Both the position numbers and the translations under genes were made by a program. A stretch of 64,000 bases of DNA from Verrucomicrobiaceae bacterium (GTDB lineage: Bacteria > Verrucomicrobiota > Verrucomicrobiia > Verrucomicrobiales > Verrucomicrobiaceae): the NCBI GenBank assembly GCA_016713245.1, contig JADJPM010000001.1:372001-436000 (forward strand), given 5' to 3'. Below the pieces are notes generated by a model. It was given only the letters and a program-made list of their open reading frames with translations, made no database searches and was not told the DNA's origin. Within the stretch, counting starts at the first letter, position 1; every line of letters starts with the position of its first letter. Positions 54,101 through 63,688 of the stretch are shown in pieces.

Positions 54101-55141
54101 GACATTGGAGGCATCAGGGACAGCACCGCCACCGAGGAGGTTCACCGCGCCAGCGTTGACGATGAGGTTAGAATAGGCGTTGGCAGCGTTATTGAGAGTC
54201 AGTGTGCCCGTATCAGCCTTTGTTAGATTGAAGGCACCTGTGATGGGGCCCGTGATGGAAAGTGAGGTGGCAGCATTGGCATTGACCTGCGTATTGGCCG
54301 CCAAAGTGACCGAGCCAGTAACCACGCCATTGCCAGCACTATTTCCAAGAGCACCACCACCGAGACCACCCGTACCACTGAGGGTCAGCGATTCATTGGT
54401 CGTGAAACCATTCAAGTCAAGGAAGGCACCGCTGGCAACCGTGGTGCCATTTCCTGCACCCGAAGCACCCAGACCATTATTACTTCCGAGAGTGATGCCA
54501 CCATTATTGATGAGCGTTGTCCCCGTGTAATTACTAGCGGCACCGGCCAAAATGAGGCGACCGGTTCCGTTTTTAGCCAGACCTGCGGAGCCACTGATAT
54601 TTCCATTGATCGTGGTGATGGTCGGCGTGGGGCCATCAATCGCAAGGAGGTTGCCAGCTGTGTTCACAGGTGAGTTCACCGTGAGACCACCACCGGCACC
54701 CATCAGCCATGTCTGCGCCGCAGTGAGCGTAATGTTACCGAAGGCAATGGTGTGATTGTTTGTGTTGGCGGTGATGCCCGAGGCACCCAGTTGAATGGCA
54801 TTACCATTCAAGGTGAAGCCAGCGCCACCACCGAAGGCAAGACCACCAATCAGCGAGTTGACTGCGAGGTCGTTGTTATTGTTAACGTTAGCGCCACCGG
54901 CAAAGTTGAGGATACCAGCCAGATTGGGGGCTGTATCAGCACCCCAGTTCACATTGTTACTCCACAAAGTGTTGGCTCCACCGTCCCAGTTGTTATCCGC
55001 ATGAGCAAAGGGAGCAATGCTTCCGAGGGCAAACATGGCAGCGACGGAGCTGCCAACGACTTTTCGAAGCAGACCGGACTGGCCGATCCTGCGTAGGATA
55101 GTGCCTTGCGGCACGGGTATTGGGTGTGTACTGGGTTTCAT
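48142..55141 (-). pseudogene. Giant autotransporter with PATR repeats and C-terminal beta-barrel, broken by two frame changes
   Basis: Three overlapping frames make one protein of about 2330 residues. The start is at 55141, or 55183 if a longer leader is used. A long signal region ending APFAHAD is followed by WDGGANTLWSNNVNW and then dozens of autotransporter-associated beta-strand repeats (GTGTLTLNNAANAYSN, NNGTYTGTTTINGG types) forming a passenger. The last 280 residues are an outer-membrane barrel ending in YFGLRMGYSF, with terminal Phe as required for BamA recognition. Frame changes are near 50857-50861 (a missing base before NAGFFNSDLVVTN) and near 49972-49976 (a missing base before NNGSTLTI). 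An adhesin or surface-layer role is inferred. Both breaks may be sequencing errors; the flanking protein is otherwise perfect. Confidence 0.82.
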
Positions 55142-56091
55142 GAGGTATGTGGGACTAGAGTTCGGGCTATGCAGCACGGACATCGTATCACGGTATAACG
55201 CCCGGAGAAGGGGTGGCAAACTTTTTTTTGTAGATAATTGAACATTTTTTCCAGCAAGGGACGGTCTGTGACGGCTTTGGCACCTAGGTAAAGGCTGGCC
55301 TGATCGGCGGGGCGGGTGAATCGGGTGAGGATTCTGTGATGAAATCGAAGCTAGGCATGAAGGTGGTGTCCGCTGATGGGCAGGTGCCTACGATGCGATG
55401 GTGTTGGGGTGTGTAATGTGGTTTGTCCAAAACAATGGTGCCGGTGGCATGCCGCCCTTTTTACCTAGGCCAATGGCTTTCCATGGCCTGCGCCGTTGGC
55501 GGTAGGAAAAGCCGTTTTCAGACGGGGTTAGGGGTTTCCGCCTGCGGCTGTTCTTCCACCGTGGTGGCGGTGGGTGGGGAGAAAGGCATTTTGGGCCGCT
55601 CAAACTGCCCCTTCTGGCGGCACTTCCTGCCTTCATGGATCACGGCTGTGGGGCGTAGGCCGGCTCTCCGAACGTTTGTCATTTACCCTATGGGCCTGAA
55701 AGGCCCTTGGGAGTGCGGGCGGGGGGGCAGCTTCTCCTGCGATCTTGCAGAGAGCCCGGTTTTGTTCTTGGCAAGCCCAGGGGTTGCGTGGTTTCGCCGC
55801 TCCAACCCTTGGGCTGGATTCCTGAAGGCTTTCAACCTCCTTCGAATCAGACAATCTTTTTGAGACCTGGTCTATACCTCGCGTCATCACTTTTTGTGAA
55901 TCCGGTTTTCTCCCACAGATTCAGGGAGGCCCACAGATTGACTGAGAAAAAGAAATCTGTGGGCCTCCTTGAATCTGCGGGAAATCACAAATCATGGTGA
56001 CGCGAAGTATAACTGCTCAAAAAGGCACTGTCGCTTTCTGGATGAGCCCGTTTCCCGGCCTGATCTGGGCATCGTGGGCTGGCACAGCTGG
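55142..56091. other. Intergenic region upstream of the autotransporter
   Basis: About 950 bp hold no gene I can support. A 147-residue frame at 55.4-55.9 kb has no family marks and atypical composition. The right part holds a palindromic repeat (55873-56011). An A/T-rich stretch near 55.23 kb may contain the autotransporter promoter. Confidence 0.5.
55873..56011. repeat. MITE-like palindromic repeat, copy B
   Basis: A ~139-bp element starts TATACCTCGCGTCA and ends with a related inverted sequence (CGCGAAGTATA). Its interior has two inverted blocks of CCCACAGATT with a GGAGGCCCACAG stem. Copy A at 42946-43064 shares the ends and the CCCGCAGATTCA block. It has no coding capacity. Confidence 0.72.
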
Positions 56092-56934
56092 CTATGGTTG
56101 GTCAGGAATGACTTTCGCCGAATCGACGATGGCCGTGGCGAGTTCACGACCGAGCGGATCTTCACCCGAGAACATGGTCTGCACGATGTAAATGGTCTTG
56201 GCATTCTGGATCGCCATCATTTCCATGTGGAGAGAGTGCCTGTGGCTGACCACGGAGAAAGAGCATCTTTTGGCTGGAAGGCCCGAGACCTTCATGTCCA
56301 GGACCGACTGCTTTGGTTCCCCACCCTTGTTGGTCATGCTGTTTATGGCTCCATTGACACTTGCATCCAGGCTTACGGTGGAAGTCTCCAATGCTTCCAA
56401 AACGAGCACGGCCACACTGAGTTCTTTGGAGTTGTCCCGTCCGGTCCACACCCGCAACCGCTTGATGTCAGCCGGGGTGGCAGGGTTTGGCACGACGTTT
56501 AGTGTGAGCGGGCATCTGACGGAGAGCGCGTCCATGGACTGAAGTCTCGCCTCTTCAAAATGCCCCTTGCTGATGCTTTGACTGGATCCTTCGGCCGATG
56601 GAGGCGCGGTGGGGAGGGCCTCCTTCATTTCCTGCTCGACGGCGGCCAACTGTTTAAAGTCTCCCTCGTGCTGACGCAGACGGGCTTGAAGTTCTTCGCG
56701 ATTCGCAGGCATCGAAGACTGCTGAGCGGAAGAAGCCGGTGCTATGGCAGGAGGCGCCTGGGCCAACTGCCCTTGCTTGATGCCCAGCGTCATGTTGGTC
56801 TCCTCCAGATTATTTTTGGCTGCGGCTGCTTCGGCTTGCGGTGCATCCACCTCTTTACCGTGCTGCACCCACATGATGACGACTGCCACGATGCAGTGGA
56901 ATAAAATGATGAACCAGACTTTGCTTATTTTCAT
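56092..56934 (-). CDS. Membrane-anchored periplasmic protein, unknown
   Basis: The protein has 280 residues. A hydrophobic segment (residues 5-22, KVWFIILFHCIVAVVIMWV) acts as an uncleaved anchor. Next is a probable coiled coil (about residues 30-115, alanine-, glutamate- and glutamine-rich). A C-terminal beta-rich part contains LTLNVVPNPATPADIKRLRV and SVAVLVLEALETSTVSLD. No catalytic motif or known family. The preceding small gene ends 13 bp upstream, suggesting an operon with the 71-residue protein and possibly the gene at 57.2-58.4 kb. Confidence 0.72.
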   Translation of the reverse strand: MKISKVWFIILFHCIVAVVIMWVQHGKEVDAPQAEAAAAKNNLEETNMTLGIKQGQLAQAPPAIAPASSAQQSSMPANREELQARLRQHEGDFKQLAAVEQEMKEALPTAPPSAEGSSQSISKGHFEEARLQSMDALSVRCPLTLNVVPNPATPADIKRLRVWTGRDNSKELSVAVLVLEALETSTVSLDASVNGAINSMTNKGGEPKQSVLDMKVSGLPAKRCSFSVVSHRHSLHMEMMAIQNAKTIYIVQTMFSGEDPLGRELATAIVDSAKVIPDQP

Positions 56935-56946
56935 GAGTGACGGAAC

Positions 56947-57156
56947 TTAACGTAGAAACTTCGCTTTGTAGGATTCCACTTGATACCCCAACTTTTTGGT
57001 CGCGTCATCGAATGCTTTCCATTGGGCTTCCGGCGCACCTCTTTCCCGCTGTCTCGCGGGGGTGATCTCCCGCTGCGATGCCGCTGTCTGAGGGTTTCGT
57101 ATCGCTGTTTGATTATGCACCGAGGGGATGCGCTGCTCGATTGCTTGGAACTCCAT
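56947..57156 (-). CDS. Small hypothetical protein (69 residues)
   Basis: The frame starts ATG at 57156 (MEFQAIEQRIPSVHNQ); a TTG at 57162 is an alternative. The sequence is charged and helical, ending DDATKKLGYQVESYKAKFLR. There is no signal peptide or known domain. It sits 13 bp before the next gene in the same direction, so it is plausibly part of the same operon. It may be spurious, but the lysine-rich helix and position support a real gene. Confidence 0.45.
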   Translation of the reverse strand: MEFQAIEQRIPSVHNQTAIRNPQTAASQREITPARQRERGAPEAQWKAFDDATKKLGYQVESYKAKFLR

Positions 57157-57202
57157 GCTCAACTGGTCATTTCTTCAATCACCCAGTGCGTGCGAGTTCG
57201 TT

Positions 57203-58350
57203 TTACGAGCCTTCGCCGGGAAAGAGCATCCAGCGGTCTGCCACGATCTCTTTGATCATGACGCAGTGATCAGACTGGGCGGTCGGCGGGAAGGCTACGC
57301 GGAGGCTGACGGGCTGTTTGGCACCGGGCAGGCGCAGCGGTGGGAGTGGAACCTCGGGCGGGAGGGATTGGGAAGGCGCACGCCGATGAGATTTCCCACG
57401 GCGATGCCGAGCTGGCTCTTTCGCAGTACATAGCCGGTGAGCGAGTGCATGCCGTCCGGGCTGCGGAGCTTCACGGCGAGGAAGCGGGCATTGTCCTGGA
57501 ACTCGTAGTTGTAGTAATCCGATTCCATCACGACCACGCGAAGCAGAGCGGGAATGACCTGGCGGGTCTTTTTCAATGCGGGGATGGTGATCTCGCTGAA
57601 GCCCGTCCAGGCCTCCCAATCGAGCATCAGCGGCCCGGCGGGCGAGCGGTGGAAGTAGGCAGGCAGCAGGCTATCCGGCCGCGAAGGGGAGCGATAGCGC
57701 AGGAGCACCACTTTGGACTCACCGGCGGTGATGAGGGTGCCGCCGGAGAGATCGAGTGGCTCGGGGTCGGTCTCGTGGCGGTCGTCATAGTGGAGCTTCA
57801 GGTGCGGCTCGAGGAGGCTGGCATTGTAGATGAGAGGTAGTCTGGCCTGCCACGAGGCTGCTTGACGGTAGGTTTGCAGAGCTTTGACGGCCTCCTGGAC
57901 CATGGCGGAATCCGGCTCGAGCTCCTCGGAGGTCAGCGGGAGGTTTTCACCCCGGCCCTGATAGGCGGGACCGGCGGGCTTCCCCATCTCGGAGGCCTCG
58001 TGGCGGGCGATACCGGTGAGGGTGGGGCTGGGGGCATGCTTCGAGAGCAATTTCCGGCGCACGGCATCGTCATCGTCATTCGCGATGCCACGGATCGTGG
58101 GAGGCATTTCCTCCAGTGTGGGCGCATTGGGATCGAGCGGGCGCACGGTCTTCACCACGGGACCGCGCAGCAAGGCATAGGTGTATAGCCCTGCGGCGAC
58201 CACGGCTGAAAAGATGCCTACCGCCGGCCAGAAACGGCGCTTCCAGCGGCCTCGCCGGCTGCGGCGGCGAGGAGTGGCGGGCTGGGCAAAATCCGCCCCC
58301 GAAGCCGGTGGCGGCGTCTCATCCTGGCTGGCATCATCGTCTGGGTTCAT
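57203..58350 (-). pseudogene. Membrane-anchored protein of unknown function with a frame change near its C-terminus
   Basis: The start is the ATG at 58350 (MNPDDDASQDE). A basic stretch (RRSRRGRWKRRFW) precedes a transmembrane helix (PAVGIFSAVVAAGLYTYALL). The soluble part contains TAGESKVVLLRYRSPSRPDS, LMLDWEAWTGFSEITIPAL and ARFLAVKLRSPDGMHSLTGY. Near 57350-57375 the frame must shift so that IGVRLPNPS continues as EVPLPPLRLPGAKQPVSLRV and ends EIVADRWMLFPGEGS at 57203. In the unshifted frame the end is unrelated (SHRCACPVPNSPSASA). A one-base loss in a G/C run explains this. The family is unknown. The gene is divergent from the membrane protein at 58.5 kb. Confidence 0.7.
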
Positions 58351-58491
58351 GGCTGGAAAAAATCGTGGGCAATTCTGCCGGGCGGTGTCCGCGAAGGCAA
58401 TTGCAGGCTGCGGAAATATGCGCTGGGGCATTGAAGAGGAGGAAAATTGCTCTCGCGAATCATCCGAGCTTCCTCGAAAGTTTTCGCTCGC

Positions 58492-60438
58492 ATGAATTTA
58501 CTCCCTTCCCCACTCGACCCGGGCTTCCTGATCTGCTTTGCGGCACTGGGCAGTCTGACGCTTGCCTGCTGGGTGTGCGGACGCTTGCTCCTGCCTCGCT
58601 GGCTGGATCGTGGGGACTGGATGGAGGCGCTCGTTTTGCGCTTGGTCGTCGGCATGGTCTTGGTGACAGCCATTGCCGCCATCATCTGCCTTGGGCGTCT
58701 ATCGTATGTGGCACTCATGATGCCCGTGCTGCTTTGGATCGGGCTCTGGCTGCGGCACCAGCAGGCCGCTGATGAGGATCTACCTGCCCTGAGTGTTCCC
58801 AAGCACCAATCACTTATCTGGCTGCTGGTGCTGGCCTTTGGCTGCACCGCGTTTGAGTGGTGGAACACCGGTTGGGTGGGCCTGGATGGAAAAGTGACCG
58901 TGATCCACCTCGACTACGGCTTTTATGCGAACATCGCCAGCAGTCTCGGCGAGGCCCGCGTGGCCAATGGATGGAGCGCGGCGCTGGGCGAGCATGCCCG
59001 CGAGTTGGAAGGCGTGCGTGATGCCTGGTATCACTGGGGCCCGGTGTGGCTGGCTGGAGCGATCCACCAAATCACCGGCCTGATGCCGCTCGCGGCGCTC
59101 ATGCATGTGGTGAACAGCTTCATGGACATGCTGCTCATCCTAGCGCTAGCGGCCATCACTCGCCGATTGACCTCGATGACGCCCGGTCGCGTGCTCATGA
59201 TCGCTGTGGCAGCCTTTTTCGGCGTGCAATTGCTGCGCTACTTGGGGAAAGAATGGTTTGCCCTGAATCCGAAAGCGGGATCGCTGCACCTGCTGCGCTT
59301 TAACCTAGCCTACACCTTCAGCTACAAACACGAGGCCATCATCGTGCTAGGTGCCCTGCTGGCTTGGCTGCGGGGAGAGGGTCGCTTCGCCATCGCCCTC
59401 ATGATTTGCGCGGCCATTTGCTCACCGCACGTCGTGGCAGCGGGCGGAGTCACGGCAGGCATGCTGCTGCTCATCGGCGCGGTGCGGCGGGATGCCTCGC
59501 AATGCAAGTTGGCCAGCACGCTCATCGCGACGCTGCTGATTACCTGGGCCTCGCTGCACATGGTATTCGGCGCTCGGCTTCCCAAAGCGGAGGGGCAGAG
59601 CTTGGTGAAATTCGATTTCGCTCATCTGCTGGATACTGCGTGGCTCGGCACGCAGGATTTTTGCACGGCCCTCGTGCTGGGCATCCTTTCGGTGCCGGGC
59701 ATTTGGCATCTGCTGCGTGGCAAAGATCCGCGCAGCACGGCTCATAGCCGCACACTCGGCTGGATGGCTCTCGGCGGTATGGCGGGCAGCTTTTACGGTT
59801 ACCGCCTGCTGGATGGTGTGGCGGATAACATGCACATGGTCCTTTTCCCGCATGCCGTGCTCGTGATGCCCGCAGGCATTTGGGGGCTCGCACGACTCGC
59901 GAGCGCTACCCAGCTAGCCATGTGGCAGCGCAGCCTGAGCGTGCTCGCCATCGTGCTTTCCGCCGTCATGGGCATCGCCGATCTCGCCCAGGCCCGAGAT
60001 GCCTATCAGCGCCCTTGGACGGTCAGCGAGTTCGAGCAGATGAAAAAAGCGCTCGATGGACGTGCCGCAGGTTACTTCGCTAAATCGGATGGCACCTGGT
60101 GGATCTCCGATCACGGCTCCGTCGCCGCCATGCTCGAAGCCCGCCTCGTCCGCCTGCTCCCGCTGGCGAGCGAACTCAAAGGCACGAACAAAGTGGCCAG
60201 CTACTACGGCGGGCTCCGCCCATATGAACTCGTGCCTTCCCCACCCGGTGAATCCTCGGAGGCATGGGCACTGCGCTTTGCGGAGCACATCGGCGTCCAG
60301 TGCTTCTTTGAAATCGCGGGTGAAAAACTCCCCCCAAGCATCAAAGCCCAGGCACGCGAGGTCACTCGCATCCCGGGCCTCGTGCTCTATGAATGGATCA
60401 AGACGCCTCCAGCAGGCGAGCAGGCACCGCCGCCGTGA
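58492..60438 (+). CDS. Polytopic membrane protein, unknown (glycosyltransferase-like topology)
   Basis: The protein has 648 residues from the ATG at 58492. Roughly eleven hydrophobic helices fill the first 520 residues, for example FLICFAALGSLTLACWVCG, LVVGMVLVTAIAAIICLG and IWGLARLASATQLAMW. A soluble C-terminal domain of about 120 residues follows (WTVSEFEQMKKALDGR to VLYEWIKTPP). This layout resembles membrane glycosyltransferases of the GT-C type, which have a soluble part after the helices, but no diagnostic acidic pair is obvious, so the name is only topological. The gene is divergent from the 58.4-kb gene. Confidence 0.6.
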   Translation: MNLLPSPLDPGFLICFAALGSLTLACWVCGRLLLPRWLDRGDWMEALVLRLVVGMVLVTAIAAIICLGRLSYVALMMPVLLWIGLWLRHQQAADEDLPALSVPKHQSLIWLLVLAFGCTAFEWWNTGWVGLDGKVTVIHLDYGFYANIASSLGEARVANGWSAALGEHARELEGVRDAWYHWGPVWLAGAIHQITGLMPLAALMHVVNSFMDMLLILALAAITRRLTSMTPGRVLMIAVAAFFGVQLLRYLGKEWFALNPKAGSLHLLRFNLAYTFSYKHEAIIVLGALLAWLRGEGRFAIALMICAAICSPHVVAAGGVTAGMLLLIGAVRRDASQCKLASTLIATLLITWASLHMVFGARLPKAEGQSLVKFDFAHLLDTAWLGTQDFCTALVLGILSVPGIWHLLRGKDPRSTAHSRTLGWMALGGMAGSFYGYRLLDGVADNMHMVLFPHAVLVMPAGIWGLARLASATQLAMWQRSLSVLAIVLSAVMGIADLAQARDAYQRPWTVSEFEQMKKALDGRAAGYFAKSDGTWWISDHGSVAAMLEARLVRLLPLASELKGTNKVASYYGGLRPYELVPSPPGESSEAWALRFAEHIGVQCFFEIAGEKLPPSIKAQAREVTRIPGLVLYEWIKTPPAGEQAPPP

Positions 60439-60515
60439 GCCCGGCCTTGCGAGCCGCCTGATTCACGGCATGAATGCGCCCCCTTTCAAGACCGCCGCAT
60501 CCGAACGACCACCCC

Positions 60516-61307
60516 ATGGCCGCCAAGCAACACCGCTTCATCCTCTGCTTCGATTTCGATGGCACCATGATCAATCCGGCGGGCAGCCCGGTGTATCATC
60601 CAGGGCTTGGCAACATGATCGAGGCCCTCCGCACTCAGGGGGCCGCATGGATCGTCAATACCGGCCGCAGCCTCGGGCAGACTTTGGAAGGCCTCGCTCA
60701 GCATGGCATCTTCAAAGAGCCGGACTTCATCATCGCTCAGGAGTGCAACATCTATAAACCCGGCTTCTTCAGCCGCTGGAAAGACTACGGCTCGTGGAAT
60801 CGCGAGGCCCTCCGCGCCCAAGAGCGCTTCGTCCGCGATCACAAGCCCGCTCTCGATGCCATCAAGCAATTCGTAGGCACCCAGACCCGCGCCAGCTTCG
60901 TCGATCATGGCGAAAACGAACTCGGTATCGTCGGCACCCACGACAGCGAGATGGATGCCATCTGCGCCTACATCGATGCCCACGCCGCCCAGGCCCCAGA
61001 CATCGGCTACCACCGCAACGGCATCTACCTCCGCTTCTCCCACTCTGGCTACAGCAAAGGCACCGCCCTCAGCGAGCTCGCCCGCCTTCTCGGTCTCACC
61101 TCCGCTCAATGCTTTGCCGCCGGGGACAATTACAACGATCTCAGCATGCTCGATCAGCGCCACGCCCGCATGATCGCCTGCCCCGGCAATGCCCTCGATC
61201 CCATCAAGCACATCGTCCACGCTCGCGGCGGCTTCGTGGCCACCCGCCCCGCCAGCGAAGGCATGATGGAAGCCCTCACGCACTACTTTGGCGGTGCTCC
61301 GGCTTGA
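60516..61307 (+). CDS. HAD-superfamily hydrolase (Cof-type phosphatase)
   Basis: The protein has 263 residues from the ATG at 60516; earlier in-frame starts add unrelated residues. Motif I is FDFDGTM with nucleophile Asp13 and Asp15. The Thr/Lys motifs and motif IV (CFAAGDNYNDLSMLDQ) place it with Cof-type HAD phosphatases. These dephosphorylate small sugars or nucleotide-like metabolites; the substrate is unknown. It follows the polytopic membrane protein in the same direction with a 77-bp gap. Confidence 0.88.
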   Translation: MAAKQHRFILCFDFDGTMINPAGSPVYHPGLGNMIEALRTQGAAWIVNTGRSLGQTLEGLAQHGIFKEPDFIIAQECNIYKPGFFSRWKDYGSWNREALRAQERFVRDHKPALDAIKQFVGTQTRASFVDHGENELGIVGTHDSEMDAICAYIDAHAAQAPDIGYHRNGIYLRFSHSGYSKGTALSELARLLGLTSAQCFAAGDNYNDLSMLDQRHARMIACPGNALDPIKHIVHARGGFVATRPASEGMMEALTHYFGGAPA

Positions 61308-61477
61308 GGCGCAGGGTGCAAAGAGGCGCTTCCTGTCCTAAAAATCGCCTCTTCTCTTCGCCCTTTGCCCGTTGCCCTTCGCGGAGTGCGTTTTTTAGCT
61401 TGCCGAACCCGGGCACTTGTGGAAGTCTCCGCCCCCCTCGCCCCCGGCTAGGGTCAAATCACTCCCTCTTTCAGGCT

Positions 61478-61792
61478 ATGGCATACGCAATCATCCAAAC
61501 TGGTGGCAAGCAATACAAGGTCTCCGTCGGCGATAAGCTCGACGTGGAGAAACTCGTCATTGCCGAAGGCGACACCGCTACCTTCGATCAAGTTCTCGCT
61601 GCCGGTGAAGGCTCCAACATCCGCGTCGGTGCCCCCACCGTGGCAGGTGCCAGCGTCAGCGCCAAGGTGCTCAAGCAGCACAAGGCCGACAAAGCGACCA
61701 CCTTCAAATTCCGCAAGCGCAAGGGCTTCCACAAGACCCGCGGCCACCGCCAGCCCCTCACGCTCGTTCAGATCACCGCGATCAACGCCTGA
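61478..61792 (+). CDS. rplU: 50S ribosomal protein L21
   Basis: The protein has 104 residues and starts MAYAIIQTGGKQYKVSVGDK. The C-terminus has the conserved KFRKRKGFHKTRGHRQPLTL. L21 binds 23S rRNA near L20. It precedes rpmA by 29 bp, the usual rplU-rpmA operon. Confidence 0.98.
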   Translation: MAYAIIQTGGKQYKVSVGDKLDVEKLVIAEGDTATFDQVLAAGEGSNIRVGAPTVAGASVSAKVLKQHKADKATTFKFRKRKGFHKTRGHRQPLTLVQITAINA

Positions 61793-61821
61793 TTTTTTAA
61801 CCCCCATCCCCCTCACTCGTC

Positions 61822-62079
61822 ATGGCACATAAGAAAGGTCAAGGCAGCGTCAAAAACGGACGCGACTCCAACAGCAAGCGCCTCGGCGTGAAAAAATTTG
61901 GCGGTGAAGCCGTCATCGCCGGCAACATCATCCTCCGTCAGCGTGGCACCAAGTGGATCACTGGTAGCAACGTCGGCCTCGGCAAGGATCACACCATCTT
62001 CGCCCTCGTGGACGGCAACGTCCGCTTCGACAAAGACGGCCGTCGCGTCAACGTCGTCCCTGTCGCCCTCCAGGCGTAA
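61822..62079 (+). CDS. rpmA: 50S ribosomal protein L27
   Basis: The protein has 85 residues: MAHKKGQGSVKNGRDSNSKR, then GVKKFGGEAVIAGNIILRQR. The N-terminus reaches the peptidyl-transferase centre in the ribosome. No N-terminal cleavage extension is present, unlike in Firmicutes. The obgE gene that usually follows is absent here. Confidence 0.98.
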   Translation: MAHKKGQGSVKNGRDSNSKRLGVKKFGGEAVIAGNIILRQRGTKWITGSNVGLGKDHTIFALVDGNVRFDKDGRRVNVVPVALQA

Positions 62080-62101
62080 CCGACTTCGACATCAATTTCT
62101 T

Positions 62102-62134
62102 AAAAGGGCGTGGATCATCTCCACGCCCTTTTTT
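62102..62134 (+). terminator. Rho-independent terminator of rplU-rpmA
   Basis: AAAAGGGCGTGGA (62102-62114) pairs with its complement at 62120-62132 over a TCATC loop, and a T run follows. It ends the operon 23 bp after rpmA. Confidence 0.92.
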
Positions 62135-62168
62135 GCGCCCACAGCCTCACAAGCGTCCATACTAAGCC

Positions 62169-63203
62169 GTGACCGCCCTCGAAGCCCTCCTCCGCGAGCA
62201 AATCAGCACCGCCCCGAGCGGTCTGCTGCCCTTCGCGACCGTGATGGAACTGGCGCTCTACCATCCTCACCACGGCTACTACGGCCCCGGACCTCGCCGC
62301 CTCGGCCGCAGCGGTGATTTCTACACCAGCGTCAGCACCGGATCCTTGTTTGGAAAACTCCTCGCCATGCTCGCTCGCCGTGAATGGGAAAAGCTCGGCC
62401 AGCCCGCTAATTTCGCCCTCATCGAGCAAGGGGCCCACGACGGCCAGCTCGCCGAGGACATCCTCACCGCGCTCGACATCCCCGACGCCCGCTACCTCCT
62501 CCTCGAACCCAATCCACGCTATCGCGAAGCTCAGCGTCAGCGTCTCGGCGACCGCGTGACATGGATCGAAAGCCTCGCCGAAGCCCCCGCACACGCCTTT
62601 TACCTCTGCAACGAGCTGCCTGATGCCTTCCCCGTGCATCTCGTCCGCTGGGACGGCCAAAACTGGCTCGAACTGCATGTCGATGCCGCTTTGAACCTCG
62701 TCCCTGCCCCGCCGAGCAGCCCCGAACTCGCCGCCGAGATCGAAAAACTCCCCCGAGACCTCGATCCCGGCCACACGATGGAAATCTCCCTCGCCATGCT
62801 CACTTGGGTACAGCAACTCGCCAGCGCCCCCTTTCGCGGCAGCTTCTTCATCGCCGATTACGGCCTCGATGCCGAGGAGTTCCTCGCGCGGCCCGCCGGC
62901 ACCCTGCGCCGCTACCGCCAGCATCAGACCGACGATCACATCCTCGCCGATCTCGGCGAATCGGACCTGACGACCTCCATCAACTTCACACGCCTCATCA
63001 CCGAGGCCGAATCGCATGGCCTCCGCGTCCTCGATTACGATCATCAAGGCCGCTTCCTCACCCGCCTCGCCGCCCCCTGGCTCGCCACCCTCGAAGGCCA
63101 CCGCCTCGACGCCGCCACCCTCCGCCAATTCCAGTCACTCACCCATCCCGCCATCATGGGACGTTCGTTCCGGTGCTTGTTGATGGGGAAAGAGACTCAC
63201 TAA
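62169..63203 (+). CDS. MidA/NDUFAF7-type class I SAM-dependent methyltransferase
   Basis: The protein has 344 residues with a GTG start at 62169. The opening PFATVMELALYHPHHGYYGP and SGDFYTSVSTGSLFGKLLAM, then ALIEQGAHDGQLAEDILTAL (SAM site) and FYLCNELPDAFPVHLVRW match the DUF185/MidA family (PF02636). Eukaryotic NDUFAF7 methylates an arginine of the complex I subunit NDUFS2; bacterial members have unknown substrates. The presence of nuoG elsewhere in the window is consistent but no link is shown. The 3' end overlaps the convergent toxin gene by 4 bp. Confidence 0.87.
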   Translation: MTALEALLREQISTAPSGLLPFATVMELALYHPHHGYYGPGPRRLGRSGDFYTSVSTGSLFGKLLAMLARREWEKLGQPANFALIEQGAHDGQLAEDILTALDIPDARYLLLEPNPRYREAQRQRLGDRVTWIESLAEAPAHAFYLCNELPDAFPVHLVRWDGQNWLELHVDAALNLVPAPPSSPELAAEIEKLPRDLDPGHTMEISLAMLTWVQQLASAPFRGSFFIADYGLDAEEFLARPAGTLRRYRQHQTDDHILADLGESDLTTSINFTRLITEAESHGLRVLDYDHQGRFLTRLAAPWLATLEGHRLDAATLRQFQSLTHPAIMGRSFRCLLMGKETH

Positions 63204-63688
63204 GCCTCACCGAGCTTTTCCAACGCGGCTTCCACCAAAGCTGGGGCAAGCCAGAAGCCAGCTTGATTCTCGAGGTCGTCCAAAACAGGTTTGATCGCCG
63301 ACAAGAGTCCTGAGCGCTTCGCCTGCATCAGGATACCAAGCACACCGATGGCTTGCATGCCGAGGAGATGGGCCGCTTTTCGGCCTGCGGATTCATCCAT
63401 CAGCACAGCTTGAGCTTCCAACTGCATCGCCAGTGCAAGCGCCGCCGTTTCCCCAGCGTGCAGATTCGGCATCACTGCAATCGAATCGGGAACCACATCC
63501 ACCGACATCACCCTCAGCCAGCTCGGCACACGCAGGCCTTGAAACCTCGGCTGTTGCTTACTCAATCTCTCAAATTCCGATCTGACTTCTTCAGGAATGC
63601 AAACCTCTCGAAACAAAGCGAGAAGCAAGTGCTCCTGCCTCACGCAGCAGAGGTTCAGAATCACCGACGTATCTGCTACGACGATCAT
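63200..63688 (-). CDS. DUF3368-family toxin (PIN-like nuclease)
   Basis: The protein has 162 residues. It opens with MIVVADTSVILNLCCV (first acidic residue of the PIN-like fold). Family phrases are LHAGETAALALAMQLEAQ, AVLMDESAGRKAAHLLGM and GVLGILMQAKRSGLL. DUF3368 proteins are usually the toxin partner of UPF0175-type antitoxins. The start overlaps the antitoxin stop by 4 bp (ATGA), as expected for coupled toxin-antitoxin genes. Confidence 0.88.
   Translation of the reverse strand: MIVVADTSVILNLCCVRQEHLLLALFREVCIPEEVRSEFERLSKQQPRFQGLRVPSWLRVMSVDVVPDSIAVMPNLHAGETAALALAMQLEAQAVLMDESAGRKAAHLLGMQAIGVLGILMQAKRSGLLSAIKPVLDDLENQAGFWLAPALVEAALEKLGEA

Noticed and set aside
51458..54226. A 922-residue open frame on the plus strand opposite the autotransporter
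   Set aside because: It is a shadow of the low-complexity beta-strand repeats; composition follows the antisense of NG/TG-rich codons and there is no recognisable domain. The same applies to other long plus-strand frames at 48.2-50.1, 20.3-22.3 and 18.4-19.8 kb.
55423..55863. A 146-residue frame upstream of the autotransporter
   Set aside because: No family marks, mixed composition, and a competing frame of similar length on the other strand. Position suggests non-coding sequence.
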